Source: Flaveria trinervia
Lineage: Eukaryota; Streptophyta; Magnoliopsida; Asterales; Asteraceae
Assembly (NCBI GenBank): GCA_025506515.1
Contig: CM046442.1
Location: forward strand, 63,311,340-63,375,339
Length of the DNA stretch: 64,000 nt
Direction: 5' to 3'
Below, in pieces: positions 10,315 through 21,279 of this stretch. How positions within the stretch are numbered: the first letter of the stretch is position 1; every line of letters begins with the position of its first letter. Below the pieces are notes generated by a model. The model searched no databases. It was not told the origin of the DNA and saw nothing but the letters and a program-made list of their open reading frames with translations. The position numbers and the translations under genes are program-made.

Positions 10315-10859
10315 CTCCATTGACGTCATTACACCATGAGTGTGCATCTCACTCATCAAGTGGTAGAACCTATCGAAACATCATCCAGCTTTCTTTTCCC
10401 ATCAACGAGAAGTTGGCAAACTCCTTCTTTAGAGCCTTAGCCTTTATGGCATTCAATGATGCATATCCGTCATACCTTTTCTGCAATGCATCCCATAGTT
10501 CCTTTTCTTGCGATATCCAAAAATTGATTGAAAATATCCTTCGGGATTGACTGTGTAAGCAATGCATAGACTTTCTTTTTAGTATTGTATTTGACCTTTT
10601 GTCCATTAGTATGCCACCTAGTGTATGTTTGACACCATCAGCTCCTACTGGCATGTTGTTCCCCATCTCTATATATTACCATAGATTGGGATCTACTCCA
10701 TATAAGTAGATCTCAAAACGTTGCTTCCATTATGGGTATTTATCTAACGTGATTAGCTTTGGGGGGTTTATTATGATTCCCCACTTCATTCTCCAGTAGC
10801 AGTAAGTTTGGAATACGTGAGTCTCTCCCTGCTGTGAATACTGAGTCTTAGTCCTCCAT
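10315..10859 (-). pseudogene. gag of element A, N-terminal part
   Basis: Begins at the ATG at 10857-10859. The first residues (MED, then a stop, then DSVFTAGRDSRIPNLLLLEN) match the J gag start MEDQFVAFTAGMDSRIQNLLLLEN. Further on are KELWDALQKRYDGYASLNAIKAKALKKEFANFSLMGKE-type gag residues (written here only as a region, 10420-10510) typical of the copia UBN2 gag domain. It is interrupted by a stop at codon 4 and by frame changes, and joins the segment at 2135 once B is removed. Confidence 0.75.
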
Positions 10860-11301
10860 TGCTATAAACTTTAACTTTAAATTAAACTATTTTATTTGTG
10901 CAAATGAAGGTGTGCGATGGTCTATTCGGGCGATTGAACTATGCGGATGGTTCAATCGTGTGACTGAACTAATGCGGATGGCTCAGTCGGGTGAATGAAC
11001 TAATGCGGTTGAACAATGCAAATAGTCTGCTCAGTCGTACAAAGGATGTATGAATGAGTCCAATCATGCGTATGGGGATACGTATGAACTCAGTCATGCG
11101 ATTGAGTCAATCGTGCGACTGGACCTACTGGATTTCGAAAATTCATAGGTTTAAGGTGTTTTGGACGTAAAACCCCGAATTTCTTGCTAACCCTAATCGT
11201 CGTATGCCGGAAAAACTAAACTTTACGATCAGGATACGTCTAAAACCTGATTTGACAGAAAAGATTGCATTTTTGAGTGTAAAAACACAATTTAGAGACA
11301 A
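10860..11301 (-). repeat. Leader of element A with GTGCGACTGA-type word array
   Basis: Between about 10905 and 11135 the sequence is built of related words such as TCAATCGTGTGACTGA, AATGCGGATGG and TCAGTCG, every 20-30 bp. The same words occur in the LTR of this element and in J. No reading frame is seen. Confidence 0.75.
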
Positions 11302-11314
11302 GGCTCTGATACCA
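11302..11314 (-). other. Primer-binding site of element A
   Basis: TGGTATCAGAGCC on the - strand, a perfect match to the usual plant initiator tRNA-Met site, two bases inside the LTR end. Confidence 0.95.
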
Positions 11315-11316
11315 AT

Positions 11317-12034
11317 TGTTAGGATCGTGTACTGGACAAATACTAACAGATTTACGCGTGTAGCGAATCAAATAGTGCGGAATCCTAATTGATTGGCGAT
11401 CCAATCGGTGAAAACGCACGTAGAATCAATTAAAGATTCAATCTAAACGTTCAGAACAATTAGCAATCGATCTACTGCGATCTATGAAGTTGGAACATGT
11501 TGCTAGAGGTCTCGGGAGGGCTAGGGTACGTGTAGGTATCGAATTATTCAAAGTGTCACATTTTTCCATCATTTAAGTGGTATTTATAGGTTAGGGTTTC
11601 TCATTCGGGCGACTGAGTGCGATTGAGTCATGCGATTGATCCATTCGCACGACTGAGTGTTCAGTCCTGCGACTGAGCCAATTTCATGTCACAATCGTGC
11701 GACTGATCCAGTCTCCTGGTTCAGTCGTGCAACTGATCCATTTGCATGAAGTCATTCATGCGTATCGTCCATTCGCATGGGCCAATCGGAAGAGAACATC
11801 ATATGATTTAGTTTGAACATGTTTCACAATCATTAATTGACTTAGATTTATTCAAACAACCACAACCTATATAGTTAGTTCAATAAGCGTTATTACATAC
11901 TAAGCAATGAAATATTCAACATTATAAGCACAACCACAGATTGTGTTTCATTAAGTATCCATTCAATTACATATGTGTAAGACAATAAAGACATTTTACA
12001 TTAAGTTTAGAAACTAGCAACACATGTATCTACA
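11317..12034 (-). repeat. 5' LTR of element A
   Basis: 718 bp, starting TGTTAGGATC and ending TATCTACA on the + strand. It is clearly homologous to the J LTRs at 38562-39269 and 48723-49428. The part at about 11600-11790 is a cluster of near-palindromes such as TCAGTCGTGCAACTGA and CAATCGTGCGACTGA. Confidence 0.9.
11581..11588 (-). promoter_or_regulatory. TATA box in the LTR of element A
   Basis: TATAAATA on the - strand. The same box sits at the same place in both J LTRs (38828-38835 and 48988-48995), followed on the - strand by the conserved TATCTC/AACACTT region. Confidence 0.7.
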
Positions 12035-12772
12035 AAGTGTATCTTCATTGGATATCCTAGAGATTCTATGGGATATTATTTCTATGATCCATTGGAACAG
12101 AAGGAGTTTGTTGCAAAGGAGGTTGAGTTCTTAAAAGTAAAGTTCCCTACGGAAGGATCTAGCAGTAGAAAAATGGATCTTGAGGGGGATCAAGAACCAC
12201 AAACCGATACATGTTTGGTTAACACTAGCACTCTACATGAGGATGTTGAAGGTGATCAAATAGTTGATCAATACACACAAAACGTTCGTAGATCTAGTAG
12301 AACTAGTAATCCACATGAAGATATGGATTTTTCATAGATGGATGCTATGTGGTAGATTCTGATGAACCCACCACTTATCATGATGCAATGTCCAATTTGG
12401 ATTGAGAAAAATGGATTGAAGCTATGAACGTTGAGATGCAATGCATGTATGACAACCAAGTATGGGACTTGGTTGAACCACCTCTTAACTCCAAGATAGT
12501 TGGAAGTAAGTGGATTTTCAAGAAGAAAACCGATATGCATTGAAACTTGGATACTTATAAAGCTGGACTTGTAGCAAAAGGTTTCCTCAAACTCAAGGGG
12601 TTGATTATGATAACAACTTCTTGCTAGTTGCAATGCTAAAGTCTATTACGATATTATTGCCATAGCTGCTCATTGCGATTATGAGATTTGGCAAATGGAA
12701 CTGCTTTTCTAAATGGATATCTTGAGGAAGATGTCTATATGGTTCAGCCTAAAGGCTTTGTCGATCAAAAAC
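12035..12772 (+). pseudogene. Integrase end and RT N-terminal half of element C
   Basis: Starts in (K)CIFIGYPRDSMGYYFYDP, the integrase C-terminal motif seen in B, and runs through the acidic linker into RT (KIVGSKWIFKKKTDM, then TQGVDY). Frameshifts occur near 12330 and 12590, and there is a stop near 12541. The palm Asp is lost: a short deletion near 12697 turns the WQMDVKTAFLNG region into WQM-TAFLNG out of frame. The segment ends in GFVD, where element G begins. Confidence 0.82.
12768..12772. repeat. Target-site duplication of G, left copy (AAAAC)
   Basis: AAAAC precedes the left LTR of G; its partner is at 26716-26720. Both lie inside the RT sequence of C. Confidence 0.9.
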
Positions 12773-13582
12773 TGCAGGACCGGTGAAGGGTGGTCACTTA
12801 CAACACAACAACACATAGAAGAGAGTAACTTAACTTAATCAAACAGTGGACTGGATTAACCACAAGTAAAGACACTAAGAACATAAGTAATCAAGAGATA
12901 GAACAAAAGAGCAAGATATACAAGAAGATGTCTTCCAAGATTGTAGTATATTGCTTTCTCAATGTTCTATTACAAGTGTTACAAAGCATAATGGAAAGTT
13001 ATAAGAATATGAGATACTTATACTACATCCTACAACCGGCCATAGTATGAAAGCCAACTGGATACAATTGACTAGACACAACACAAAATCATTTGTTGAG
13101 TCAAAAAGGCAGATTGCCTTTATGACATTGTGACTATGACATGCCATAGCTCACATCCATATATATTACAAAAAGGATAAAGTACACGAAGTAGAGTGTT
13201 ACAAACTCAAGACCTCAATGTACAGTTACCAAAAGCATGGACTATTTCACCAACTCATGTAAGTTGGTGACTTTATAGAGTTGCAACGGAAAGGGGTCTA
13301 GCTTTATGGAAAGGTACATGTGATAAAGCATGTTGTTTAAAAGTCTTCGGAAGAAATCTATCTTCAAGAGTTGAGCTTCGGAAGACTTTGTCTCTGAAGC
13401 TTCGGAAGACTTCATCTTTGGCTTTGGAAGATATTGGTCTTGGCTTCGAAAGATTTCACACTTAAAATATTTATGTTGCTTGTGTGAAACTTCCGAAGCA
13501 TTCTTTTTCAGTACTTGTGCAACATGAATGCTGAAAGACTTTGAGTGTTTGGTTGCATCAGCCTCTTCATAGAATCTCTACA
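12773..13582 (-). repeat. 3' LTR of element G
   Basis: 810 bp, starting TGCAGGACCGG and ending CTCTACA. The segment 13345-13510 is dense in CTTCGGAAG / CTTCCGAAG-type words. Confidence 0.92.
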
Positions 13583-13598
13583 AACTCCACCTAGGCTG
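13583..13598 (-). other. Polypurine tract of element G
   Basis: CAGCCTAGGTGGAGTT on the - strand, next to the 3' LTR. Element K has CAGCCTAGGGGGACAT in the same position, so this is the tract, slightly degraded by a T. Confidence 0.8.
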
Positions 13599-13623
13599 AT
13601 GCTACCAAAACACTTTTAAGACT

Positions 13624-13896
13624 TTAGATATCAACGGTCCTCATCAGGATAATGACCAACCCTTTCTTCATAAGATGGTCAGGATCCTTCAGTTTATAAA
13701 AGTGTCTTCTCATTTCCAAGAGATAATGCAAAGGCATATTGAACATGTCTTGCCATGTGTAGACATTGTCAATGCCATGATCTCTAATGACATGCCACCT
13801 TTTAAGATTTGTAGTGTATGTCGAGGACAAGATGGGTCTTTTTGATACTAGAGGAGCTATTGGAATGGGAGATGATGGAGGATCCTCTAGCTGCAC
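13624..13896 (-). pseudogene. Envelope-like protein of G, C-terminal fragment
   Basis: A 90-codon open frame next to the polypurine tract, where the Sirevirus envelope-like gene ends. It contains a Trp-x-Val-x-Arg-Asp pattern (KRWHVIRDHGIDNVYTW) and ends in a basic segment. It partly resembles the C-terminal modules of the J and K proteins. The N-terminal fragment is at 18604-19128, on the other side of D, and the middle (about 2.5-3 kb by comparison with K) is missing. The role of the protein is unknown. Confidence 0.6.
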
Positions 13897-13919
13897 ATCC
13901 TTAGGATGTTATGACTCAT

Positions 13920-14400
13920 CCTGAGTTTCAGAAAAGGATGTAGTCTTCTTCAATAAGGGAGGCTATAAGAAATGGCCAATCCCAATCCTAAGGCAATTGT
14001 TTCCAACGGAAAGGAATACATCAAGGTAAAGGTTAAAGCGAAACCTCGAAAAACCAAAGCTTATGAAGCCTAAGGTAACAGAGAACGATCCATGCTTTGA
14101 GTATGGAGAGATAGGATAATTCCTATCTCAAGGAGTTGAAAGACAAGAGGGATGTTGGGCAAACCTCAAATACAATCTCCATGATTCACACATTGTATTA
14201 AATGTCATTTCTTCAAACACATGGGTATTGGATACTGGAAGTGAGACTCATACTTGCAATTGTTGCAAAGGGGTTCAAAGAATGTATGCTTCAAGGCGGG
14301 AAACTCTGTTTTGAGACTTTCAAATGGTTTGGAAGTTGTTCTCAAAATATTTTTTATGCACCTAGTTTGACTAGGAACATAATTAATGTTTCCTACTAAA
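13920..14400 (+). pseudogene. gag end and protease of element D
   Basis: The gag Lys-rich tail leads to a damaged zinc knuckle (NDPCFEYGEIG then stop; the second Cys is Tyr) near 14090-14125. The protease motif SSNTWVLDTGSETHTC lies near 14210-14260, with the DTG triad intact. Next comes APSLTRNIINVSY, as in B, but a deletion removes part of the protease between about 14285 and 14340. Several stops make it non-functional. Confidence 0.75.
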
Positions 14401-15060
14401 ACAATATGATCATGATTTAAAGTTTGTAAATAATGATATTAGGTTTTATGGATGATGTATTTCATTTTAAGGATATGCCTTTTAATGATATCCATGAATT
14501 GGTTCATGATAATTCATCCTATAATAACTCATTATACACATTAAGCACCAACAAACTTAAAATGGGTTTAAGTTATTATAATCTTTGACATTGTCATCTT
14601 CGTCACATAAACAAGAATTAGATTCAAACACTTCAAAAGAATGGTCTTTTGGAAACAAATGAAAATGTTTCATTTGATAAGTGTGAACCAAAAGACTTAT
14701 TAGGAATGATATATTTGCATGTATGTGGTCCTTTTAAGACAGTTAAAAAGATTGGTGAAAGATACTTCGTTACTTTTACCAATGATTACAGTCGCTATTA
14801 GTGTGTGCACTTGATGACACATATTTACAAAGCTTTTGAAATGTTCAAAATCTTCAATAATGAAGTAGAAAATCAACTCTATATAACTATCTATTTTCTT
14901 CATTCTGATAAAGGAGAAACTGAACCCTTTTTGGATATGGTTCAATTTATTATGGCTATGAGCTTACCATCTTTATCATTTTGGGTTTTCGCATTGCTCT
15001 TTAAGGCTCATATTATGAATATGAACCGGACCAAGAAAGTGTAGATTAGTTGAAAGTCCT
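14401..15060 (+). pseudogene. Integrase remnant of element D
   Basis: Matches the B integrase in fragments: HCHLRHINKN near 14590, a remnant of the HSDVCGPF region near 14715, the FTDDYSRY-like region near 14780 (interrupted by a stop), and LSFWVFALLFKAHIMN near 14975. The region carrying the last catalytic residue is shortened. About 50 residues between the MNMNRTKKV and GYYFF-type motifs are deleted near 15043-15060. Multiple stops. Confidence 0.7.
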
Positions 15061-15830
15061 AGAGACTGTATAGGATACTATTTCTTCGACTCAACAGAGC
15101 AAAAGTATTAATTGATCGAAAGGCTAAGTTCTTGGAAATCGAGTTCCTTATCAAAGAAATGATATATAGAACTTTGGAACTTGATAAGGATCAAGATCCA
15201 CAAGCCGATACACTTATGGTTGACACTAGCTATCAACAAGAGGTTGTTAATGATAATCAAGAGGTTGATCAATACACACAAAACGTTCACAAATCTGGTA
15301 AAGGTAGTATTCCATCTAAAAGATATGAATATTCCAAGAATGGATGCTATGTGGTTGCCCCCTATAGGCTAACCATATACCAAGATGCTATGTCTAATTT
15401 GGATTGGGACAAATGGCTAGAAACCATGAACGTAAGGATGCAATGCATGTATAAAAACCAAGTTTGGGAATTGGTTGACCCTCCACTTAACTCCAAACCG
15501 GTTGGATACAAGTGGGTTTTTCAAGATGAAAACAGATATGTATGGAAACTTGAATACTTATATGTCAAGACTTATAGCATAAGGTTTCATCAAACTCAAT
15601 TGGTTGATTATAATGAAACTCTTACGCCCGTGGCAATGCTAAAGTCGATTAGGATTTTATGTGCCATAACTGCATATTCTGAGTATGAGTTTTGGCAAAT
15701 GGATGTCAAAGCCGCTTTTCTTAATGGACATCTCAAAGAGAATGTTCATGTAGTTCAGCATGATGGTTTTGTCGATCCACGACATCCTAATAAAGTATAC
15801 AAGTTAAAGTGATAAATCTATGGATTGAAA
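15061..15830 (+). pseudogene. RT N-terminal half of element D
   Basis: The longest open part, 15132-15812, gives 226 codons. It covers the acidic linker and RT up to HPNKVYKLK: KPVGYKWVFQDEN, VDYNETLTPVAML, and the palm Asp retained in WQMDVKAAFLNG. Stops follow immediately at 15811 and 15832. The stretch that should carry the conserved Lys/Arg residues of the fingers is altered (VKTYSIRFHQTQ in place of KARLVEKGFTQTQ), so activity is unlikely. Confidence 0.8.
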
Positions 15831-16880
15831 TAAGCATCAAGAACGTTGTGTATATATGAAATTAGTGGGAGCATAATTGTATTCCTAATGTTGTATGTTG
15901 ATGACACACTACTATTTGGAAGTGATATTCCAACCTTGGAAGGTGTTGAAACCTACCTTGGAATATGTTTTTCCATATAAGATCTCGTTTAAGCGGCCCA
16001 TATTTTGGAATAAGGATCTATAAGGATAGATCGAGGTGGTTGATAGGGTTAAACCAAAGTGCATATATTGATAAAATCTTGAAAAGGCTCAACATGGAAA
16101 ACTCTTAGAAAGGTATGGTACCTATTCAAAGAGGGACAATGTTAACTACGTCTCAATGTCCAAGCTCATAGGATGAGCAAAATCAAATGAAGGATATCCC
16201 ATACGCATCTGCTATAGGATCCATCATTTGTGTGATGATATGCACTAGACCGGACGATTCATGCTTATTAAGTATGACAAAGTAGATACCAATAGAAATA
16301 ACCATTGGATGGCTGTTAAAAGTATATTGAAATACCTTAGTAGGATTAAGGATATGTATCTAATATACGAATCTATTGAAGAGAAAGTTGTTGTAAAGGG
16401 TTACACGGATGCGGGCTTCCAAAACTGATCGAGATGATTCTTGATCACAATCGGGGTATACTTCCATTATGAACGGAGGAGAAGTGTCCTTGAAAGGTTC
16501 AAAGCAGGACACGGTAGCATTGTTCACTACAAAATCTGAATACATAGCCGCTTCATTGGCAGCTTGGGAAGCTGCATGGATAAATTTGTCCATTGCTTAT
16601 CTAGGGGTGGTCTCTACCATTCAAGAACCCCTAGAAATCTTTGGTAATTACGTGGGTGGGATTGCTCAAATCAAGGAACCCCGTACTCATCAAAAGACTA
16701 AGCACCTTGAGCGGAGATTCAACATCATAAGGATGGATTTGAAAAGGGGTAAAGATATGTATTCGTAAAGTTCATAAAGATCAAGACATTACAGATCCAC
16801 TCACGAAGCTCCTTCTGAGGGCAAAGTATTAGGGTCATACTTGTGCCTTAGGACTTCGATATTCTGGTGATTGGAATTGA
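15831..16880 (+). pseudogene. RT C-terminal half and RNase H of element D
   Basis: A deletion of about 25 codons near 15845 brings IYGLK close to ISGSIIVFL. The active-site box LYVDDTLLFGSD is kept near 15895. RNase H is recognisable by KGYTDAG near 16398, TTKSEYIAASLAA near 16530 and HQKTKHLERRFN near 16695. The third acidic residue is gone (FGNYVGG where B has FCDNEGA). The natural stop after SGDWN is at 16878-16880. Several stops and shifts. Confidence 0.78.
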
Positions 16881-17630
16881 TGTGTTTAGCATATAAAATA
16901 TGGAACAATTGTAATATTTAACTCTTTTATATATTTGAGTTATATTTTTTTAGCATGTTTACATCCATCATATCTTTATTCTTCTAAATGTCCGTAGTCG
17001 GTCATATTTATGGGAACAAATATGAATGTAAGACTATTATGAACATGGATTGGTAGATATTCATAAGGTATGAATATAGAGTAAGTGGTTGCAACCAAGG
17101 TTCATAGATATTTGTGGGATGCAAATATTGGACTGACCCGCGTCTCAAATTTTACTACATAGAATCTCATTGATTGATCATAAGTAAATTTGAGTAAAGG
17201 CGAATATCATTTGGTATCCTCCGACCTAAGATACATATTGGGTTTTGATATTCACTAAGTGTTACACCTTGGGCTAGTTCTTTGCTGATCTGAAATATTG
17301 GTCAGTACATAAGCCTATGTTCAGGTACGACATAAGGTGATTGTTAGAAACGTATGTAGTCAAGATGGAATTTGTTCCTCTTATTCGTTGAGAGCATGAT
17401 GTCTAAGGCCTGATTAAGTTAAATCAATAAGGAATGATCATTCTGTGTCCTTGGATTTAACATGACATCTGTAACAAAAGGATAAATGATTGATTCACCT
17501 AAAACATTTCAAGTTGGATACTTGAAGAGGATAATGTTATTGAATGGCTTCTAAGTCATGCGTATTAAGGGTAGTAAACCGATGTTAGGCGGTATTTACT
17601 GCTTGCATCAATCTTCTTTGAATCTTGTGC
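16881..17630 (+). other. Conserved 3' non-coding tail of element D
   Basis: 750 bp without a reading frame, aligned along most of its length with the tails of B and C. Confidence 0.75.
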
Positions 17631-17641
17631 AAGTGGGAGAT
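17631..17641 (+). other. Polypurine tract of element D
   Basis: AAGTGGGAGAT directly before the LTR, identical to B and C. Confidence 0.9.
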
Positions 17642-18603
17642 TGTTGGATTCTTTATGCCCAAGACACATAGAATATTGATGTGGTTAGTACGTCATGATC
17701 CAAGTCGGGTCATACCCAATAACAAGTTTAGCAAACACCAATATATATTTAATTGATGATATGATCATACAATTAAATCATTGCACCAATTTAGAAAATG
17801 GGTTTTTCTAAATAATTCATATGTGAGAAAGAACAACTTATAAGGATATTTTGTTCATCGACATTATTTGTAATGTTATTTAAGTTTGTTAAATAACATC
17901 AAATAATAAGAGTGTGTGTTTAAGTTATATATTTAAAATGTTAATTATATAACTAACAATACAACTAGTTAACATATTAGTGGGTGTTTAAAAATGGGGG
18001 GAACCCATTTTAAACACAAGATTTTGGCCGCCCCCTTTGGGGGCATCATTGGTCATTTTGTGTCTTGAAACTACTCTCAAATTTAACACTAGTCACACTC
18101 TCCTATTCAGCACTCTCTCCCATACTTGCAAGATCCAATTATTTTTCTCTCATCCAAGAAGGAAAAACAGGCTGAAAATCGGTTTTCAGCAGCCGTGTTC
18201 TTGCGATTTAGTGCACAAATCCTAGCAAGAAAGGTGTTTTGCATCATGCTTGTGGGTATGGAAGCTTGAGGACATCTACCTTGATGTTTTGGTCATTCAA
18301 GAGCAGCCCCATCTTCATCCAAATCCCGTTTTTTAGCAGCCTTTTGGAAGGTAGTTCATCATCAGTTTTAAGCAGCTTTGTTAAAGGTAGTTTGTATGAC
18401 TCGTTTTGGTTTGTTATTGGGTTGTTATTTCTTCTTGTGTGCTAGTTCTTCACATAATAAAGAGCCTCTTGTTATGGGTTTGTTGTTTACACATAATCAT
18501 GTTAATTTTCAGAAACTTTAACATGACTTAAGTTGTATATTCCGCTGCATTTCATATGTTTAAATGGTTAAACAAGATGTAAATGGACAAACAAACCCCT
18601 TCA
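17642..18603 (+). repeat. 3' LTR of element D
   Basis: 962 bp from TGTTGGATTC to CCCCTTCA. Its first 150 bp are clearly related to the LTRs of B and C (ATTGATGTGGTTAGTA, GGTCATACCCAATAACA). Later segments share GGGGGGAACC and GCTTGTGGGTAT with C. The right end is set by comparison with C and by the resumption of envelope-like sequence of G. Confidence 0.82.
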
Positions 18604-19128
18604 AAACCATCCCATGGAAAATGAATGAGAGATCTTGAGGAATCTATTCCAATCCATCATGCTTGTTTGATAAGTTGTGGATAACCACATGGAGCAGGAA
18701 TTTCCAATAGGATGAGCCTTCCCTTTCCTGAAGGTCTTGACAAAGTAGTCTCCCTCATAACCCATCTACTCAAAGGAATGATTTACAGCTTCCTTTGGGA
18801 AGAACACCTCACCTTCTTTATCATCTAGTTGAAGATGCATGTTGATGATGGCCGGAGTGATGAAGATTGTTCTCCCCTGCACTATGGCAGATAGTGTCCT
18901 CTCCCCATCCATTACGACCACTTGGCAGGTCTTGAAGAGTTCTAGAAAATGATCCACATAAAGTGGAGGATCAATGGTTAGGGAGGTGAAGTGGTTCGAC
19001 ATAGCTAAGAAACGGGAAACCTCTGAGAAATGAGGATCTTTCTCAGAGCTTAACAGAGCAACCTGGTTATGTTGCCTGTGTAACTGCATGGTAAAGTTCA
19101 GGTCATTTCTTTGATGAGGGTTGGCCAT
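18604..19128 (-). pseudogene. Envelope-like protein of G, N-terminal fragment
   Basis: The open frame 18766-19128 (120 codons, start MANPHQRNDLNF) has one in-frame TAG (18766-18768), after which MGYEGDYFVKTFRKGKA continues the same domain up to D. The pattern matches the first ~175 residues of the envelope-like frames of H (34457 downwards) and K (57740 onwards): a short hydrophilic start, then the blocks about 40-70 residues in and a GY(E)G-type motif. No signal peptide is visible at this end, so the label envelope-like rests only on gene position in Sireviruses. Confidence 0.65.
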
Positions 19129-19914
19129 TTGGAGAGAGCTTAAGGATGAATAAAGATGAAAGAAAGTGACTTTAGAGAGAAATTTAGGGTTTTAGGTTTG
19201 GAGGAAAGAAGAGGATGATAGAAAGAGGGGGAAACCATTGGGTTTATATGTGAAAAAGGATTTTAGATAATGTCTAATGAAAGCAGATAACTTTGAAATC
19301 CGAATATCAGTCCCACCTTTGAGAAAGTAGTTTACTTATGCTCAAAAAGTAGTTTCCTTGGAAGTCAAAAAACTTCCGAAGGTAAATTATCCTTGGAAGT
19401 TTTATTGAAAAAGCTTCCGAAGCTAAAATGACTTCTGAAGATTTTCCTAAGAGTTGTGAAAATTTTGCTTTGGAATAACAAAGCTTCTGAGAGTTAATTT
19501 GCTTCGGACGAAAATGGTCCTTGAAAACAGATAAGTGTCTGAGATAAGTACTTAAGCTTCGGAGGATATTTCAGAAATTTCTTCTGAAGGTAAATTTTTT
19601 AGACAATTATTTGTTTTGAAGGCATGATTTTCTTCCAAGGATAAAAGCATATCTTTCGAAGGATCAAAATTTTAAGAAATCTAAGGAAAGTCTTCAAAAA
19701 GATTTTTCATCCAAAGAAAAGAAGAGCTTATCGAAGTGATGAACTAGACAACTTAGGACACACATATTTTATGAAATAATATGAATTACTTTTAAGAAAA
19801 ACCGACTCAAAGTTTATCATCCGAATAGTTGATACAAGATATTTAAATCTCTGTTCATTAAAAGGTTTTGTAAACAGATGAGCATATTATTCATTTGTGT
19901 GGACTTCGACTAGT
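19129..19914 (-). repeat. pol-env spacer of element G with TTCCGAAG-type words
   Basis: Non-coding. Between about 19370 and 19735, words such as CTTCCGAAG and CTTCGGAGG recur every 20-40 bp. The 19130-19260 part is A/G-rich and precedes the envelope-like start; 19740-19910 is AT-rich and shows nothing else. Confidence 0.7.
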
Positions 19915-20844
19915 TTAATTAATCAATTTTTCATAATTATCTCTTATTAAATGATACTTGATGTTGATGTGTTTGGTCGTTGAGTGCGGCACATGATTCT
20001 CTGTGATTGAGATAGCACTGTTGTTGTCTATGTGAATGGGATTCTCCTTGAAGTTTAACCCATAGTCTAGCATCTGATTCTGAGTCCAAAGCACTTGAGC
20101 ACAACAGCTTGCAGCAACATTGTGTTCAGCTTTAGCAGTTGATGCAGAGATACATGATTGTTTTTTGCAATGCCATAAGACAACCCTTCCACCAAGAAAT
20201 TGACATCCCCTAGATGTAGACTTTGCAGTCATGTTGCAACCACCATAATCACTATGTGTATATGCATATAGATTGAAGTCATAATTCATATGATACCACA
20301 GACCAAGTGTTGATGCACCTTTGAGGTATCTTGGAATCTTTTTAACAGTGATAAGGTGAGACATCTTAGGGTTGGCTTGATATCTTGCACAAATACATGT
20401 GGCAAACATAATATCAGGCATGCTAGCTGTAAGATACATAAAAGACCCAATCATAGCCCTGTACAAGTGTTCATCTACACACTCCCCCTCAAGATCAGGT
20501 CCAAGGGTGTGGTTTCTAGCTATGGGTGTCTTAGCAATCTTACAATTACTCATTTTAATCCTCTTGAGTATGTCTTGAACATACTTTGACTGACTTATGA
20601 AGATGCCATCTTCAACTTGCTTCACTTGAATTCCAAGAAAGAAATTGAGTTCCCTTATGGAACTCATTTCAAATCTGTCCTTGATCAACTTCTTAAAGTC
20701 TTTATAGAGCTTTGGATTAGTTGAACTAAAGATGATGTCATCCTCACACACTTGAACTAGCAGTATGTATTTTCCCTGTCCTTTGATGAAGAGAGTTCCA
20801 TATATAGTACACCTCCTGTATATATTTTTGCAAAGATACTGAGA
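19915..20844 (-). pseudogene. RT C-terminal part and RNase H of element G
   Basis: The open frame 19915-20751 gives 278 codons. RT active-site box reads QVCEDDIIFSS where K has QVYVDDIIFGF, so the first two residues of YVDD are replaced while both catalytic Asp remain. This is followed by MSSIRELNFFLGIQVKQ and the RNase H motifs HSDYGGCN, STAKAEHNVAASCC, IHIDNNSAI and HINIKYHLIRD. The connection to the upstream RT piece (20845-21279) is broken near 20845-20760 by a frame change. Confidence 0.85.
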
Positions 20845-21279
20845 TCAAGTCACATACCACTTCGTGGGTGCCTGATGCAACCCATAAAGAGCTTTGTCAA
20901 GCTTGCAGACATAATGAGGATGATCAGGATCTACATAACTAGGTGGTTGTTTGACATACACCTCTTTATCAATCACTATATATAGAAAAGCACACTTTAC
21001 ATCAAGTTGATAGACCTTGAAGTTCTTCGATGCAGCAAATGCCAGGAATAACGTAACAGCTTCCGGTCTTGCTACTCGAGCAAAGACATTAGTGTCATCA
21101 ATTCCTTCTTCTTGTGTGTATCCTTGAACAACTAGTCTAGCTTTATTCTTAATGATAAAGCCTCTATCATCCTTTTTGTTCCTAAACACCCATTTGGTTC
21201 CAATGGTAGTCGTCGCATAAGGAAGAGGACTAAGGTTCCAAACTTTCTGTCTTTTGAATTGAAGCAGCTCCTCTTGCAT
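20845..21279 (-). CDS. RT N-terminal part of element G
   Basis: 144 codons, RT fingers and palm: TTIGTKWVFRNKKDDRG, KARLVVQGYTQEEGID, palm Asp in YQLDVKCAFLY, and CKLDKALYGLHQAP, a signature seen unchanged in K. It ends at a stop after PTKWYVT, where K continues as RLWYETLSQF. The QLDVKCAFLYG form, instead of the QMDVKTAFLNG form of B, separates the Sirevirus-like group here from the B/C/D family. Confidence 0.87.
   Translation of the reverse strand: MQEELLQFKRQKVWNLSPLPYATTTIGTKWVFRNKKDDRGFIIKNKARLVVQGYTQEEGIDDTNVFARVARPEAVTLFLAFAASKNFKVYQLDVKCAFLYIVIDKEVYVKQPPSYVDPDHPHYVCKLDKALYGLHQAPTKWYVT

Larger units (their letters stand above)
1..12034 (-). mobile_element. Element A: Sirevirus-like Ty1/copia element, 5' portion, interrupted by B
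   Basis: Read on the - strand from its 5' LTR (11317-12034) through a tRNA-Met primer site (11302-11314), a repeat-rich leader (10860-11301) and gag (10859-10315, then 2135-1). Its pol and 3' LTR lie left of the window. Element B splits gag, and removing B and one copy of TTGTC rejoins it. The gag and LTR closely resemble those of element J, which carries an envelope-like gene; with the long coiled-coil gag this places A in the Sirevirus type (inference). The right end abuts integrase/RT sequence of element C, so A was inserted into C. The expected 5-bp duplication would be AAGTG at 12035-12039, but its partner is outside the window. Confidence 0.8.
13920..18603 (+). mobile_element. Element D: 5'-truncated Ty1/copia element inside G
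   Basis: Same family as B and C, on the + strand. It begins within the C-terminal part of gag (similarity to the B gag starts around 13920-13960), has no 5' LTR, and ends with a 3' LTR at 17642-18603. Reading frames are heavily decayed with many stops, and there are internal deletions in integrase and RT. The left boundary is approximate. Since the missing 5' part of D coincides with missing envelope-like sequence of G, one deletion across the D/G junction is the simplest explanation (inference). Confidence 0.8.

Noticed and set aside
11302..11314. tRNA gene
   Set aside because: Only the primer-binding complement of tRNA-Met is present; no tRNA cloverleaf flanks it.
18037..18445. Two short + strand open frames as a host gene
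   Set aside because: They lie inside the 3' LTR of D and align in part with the LTR of C.
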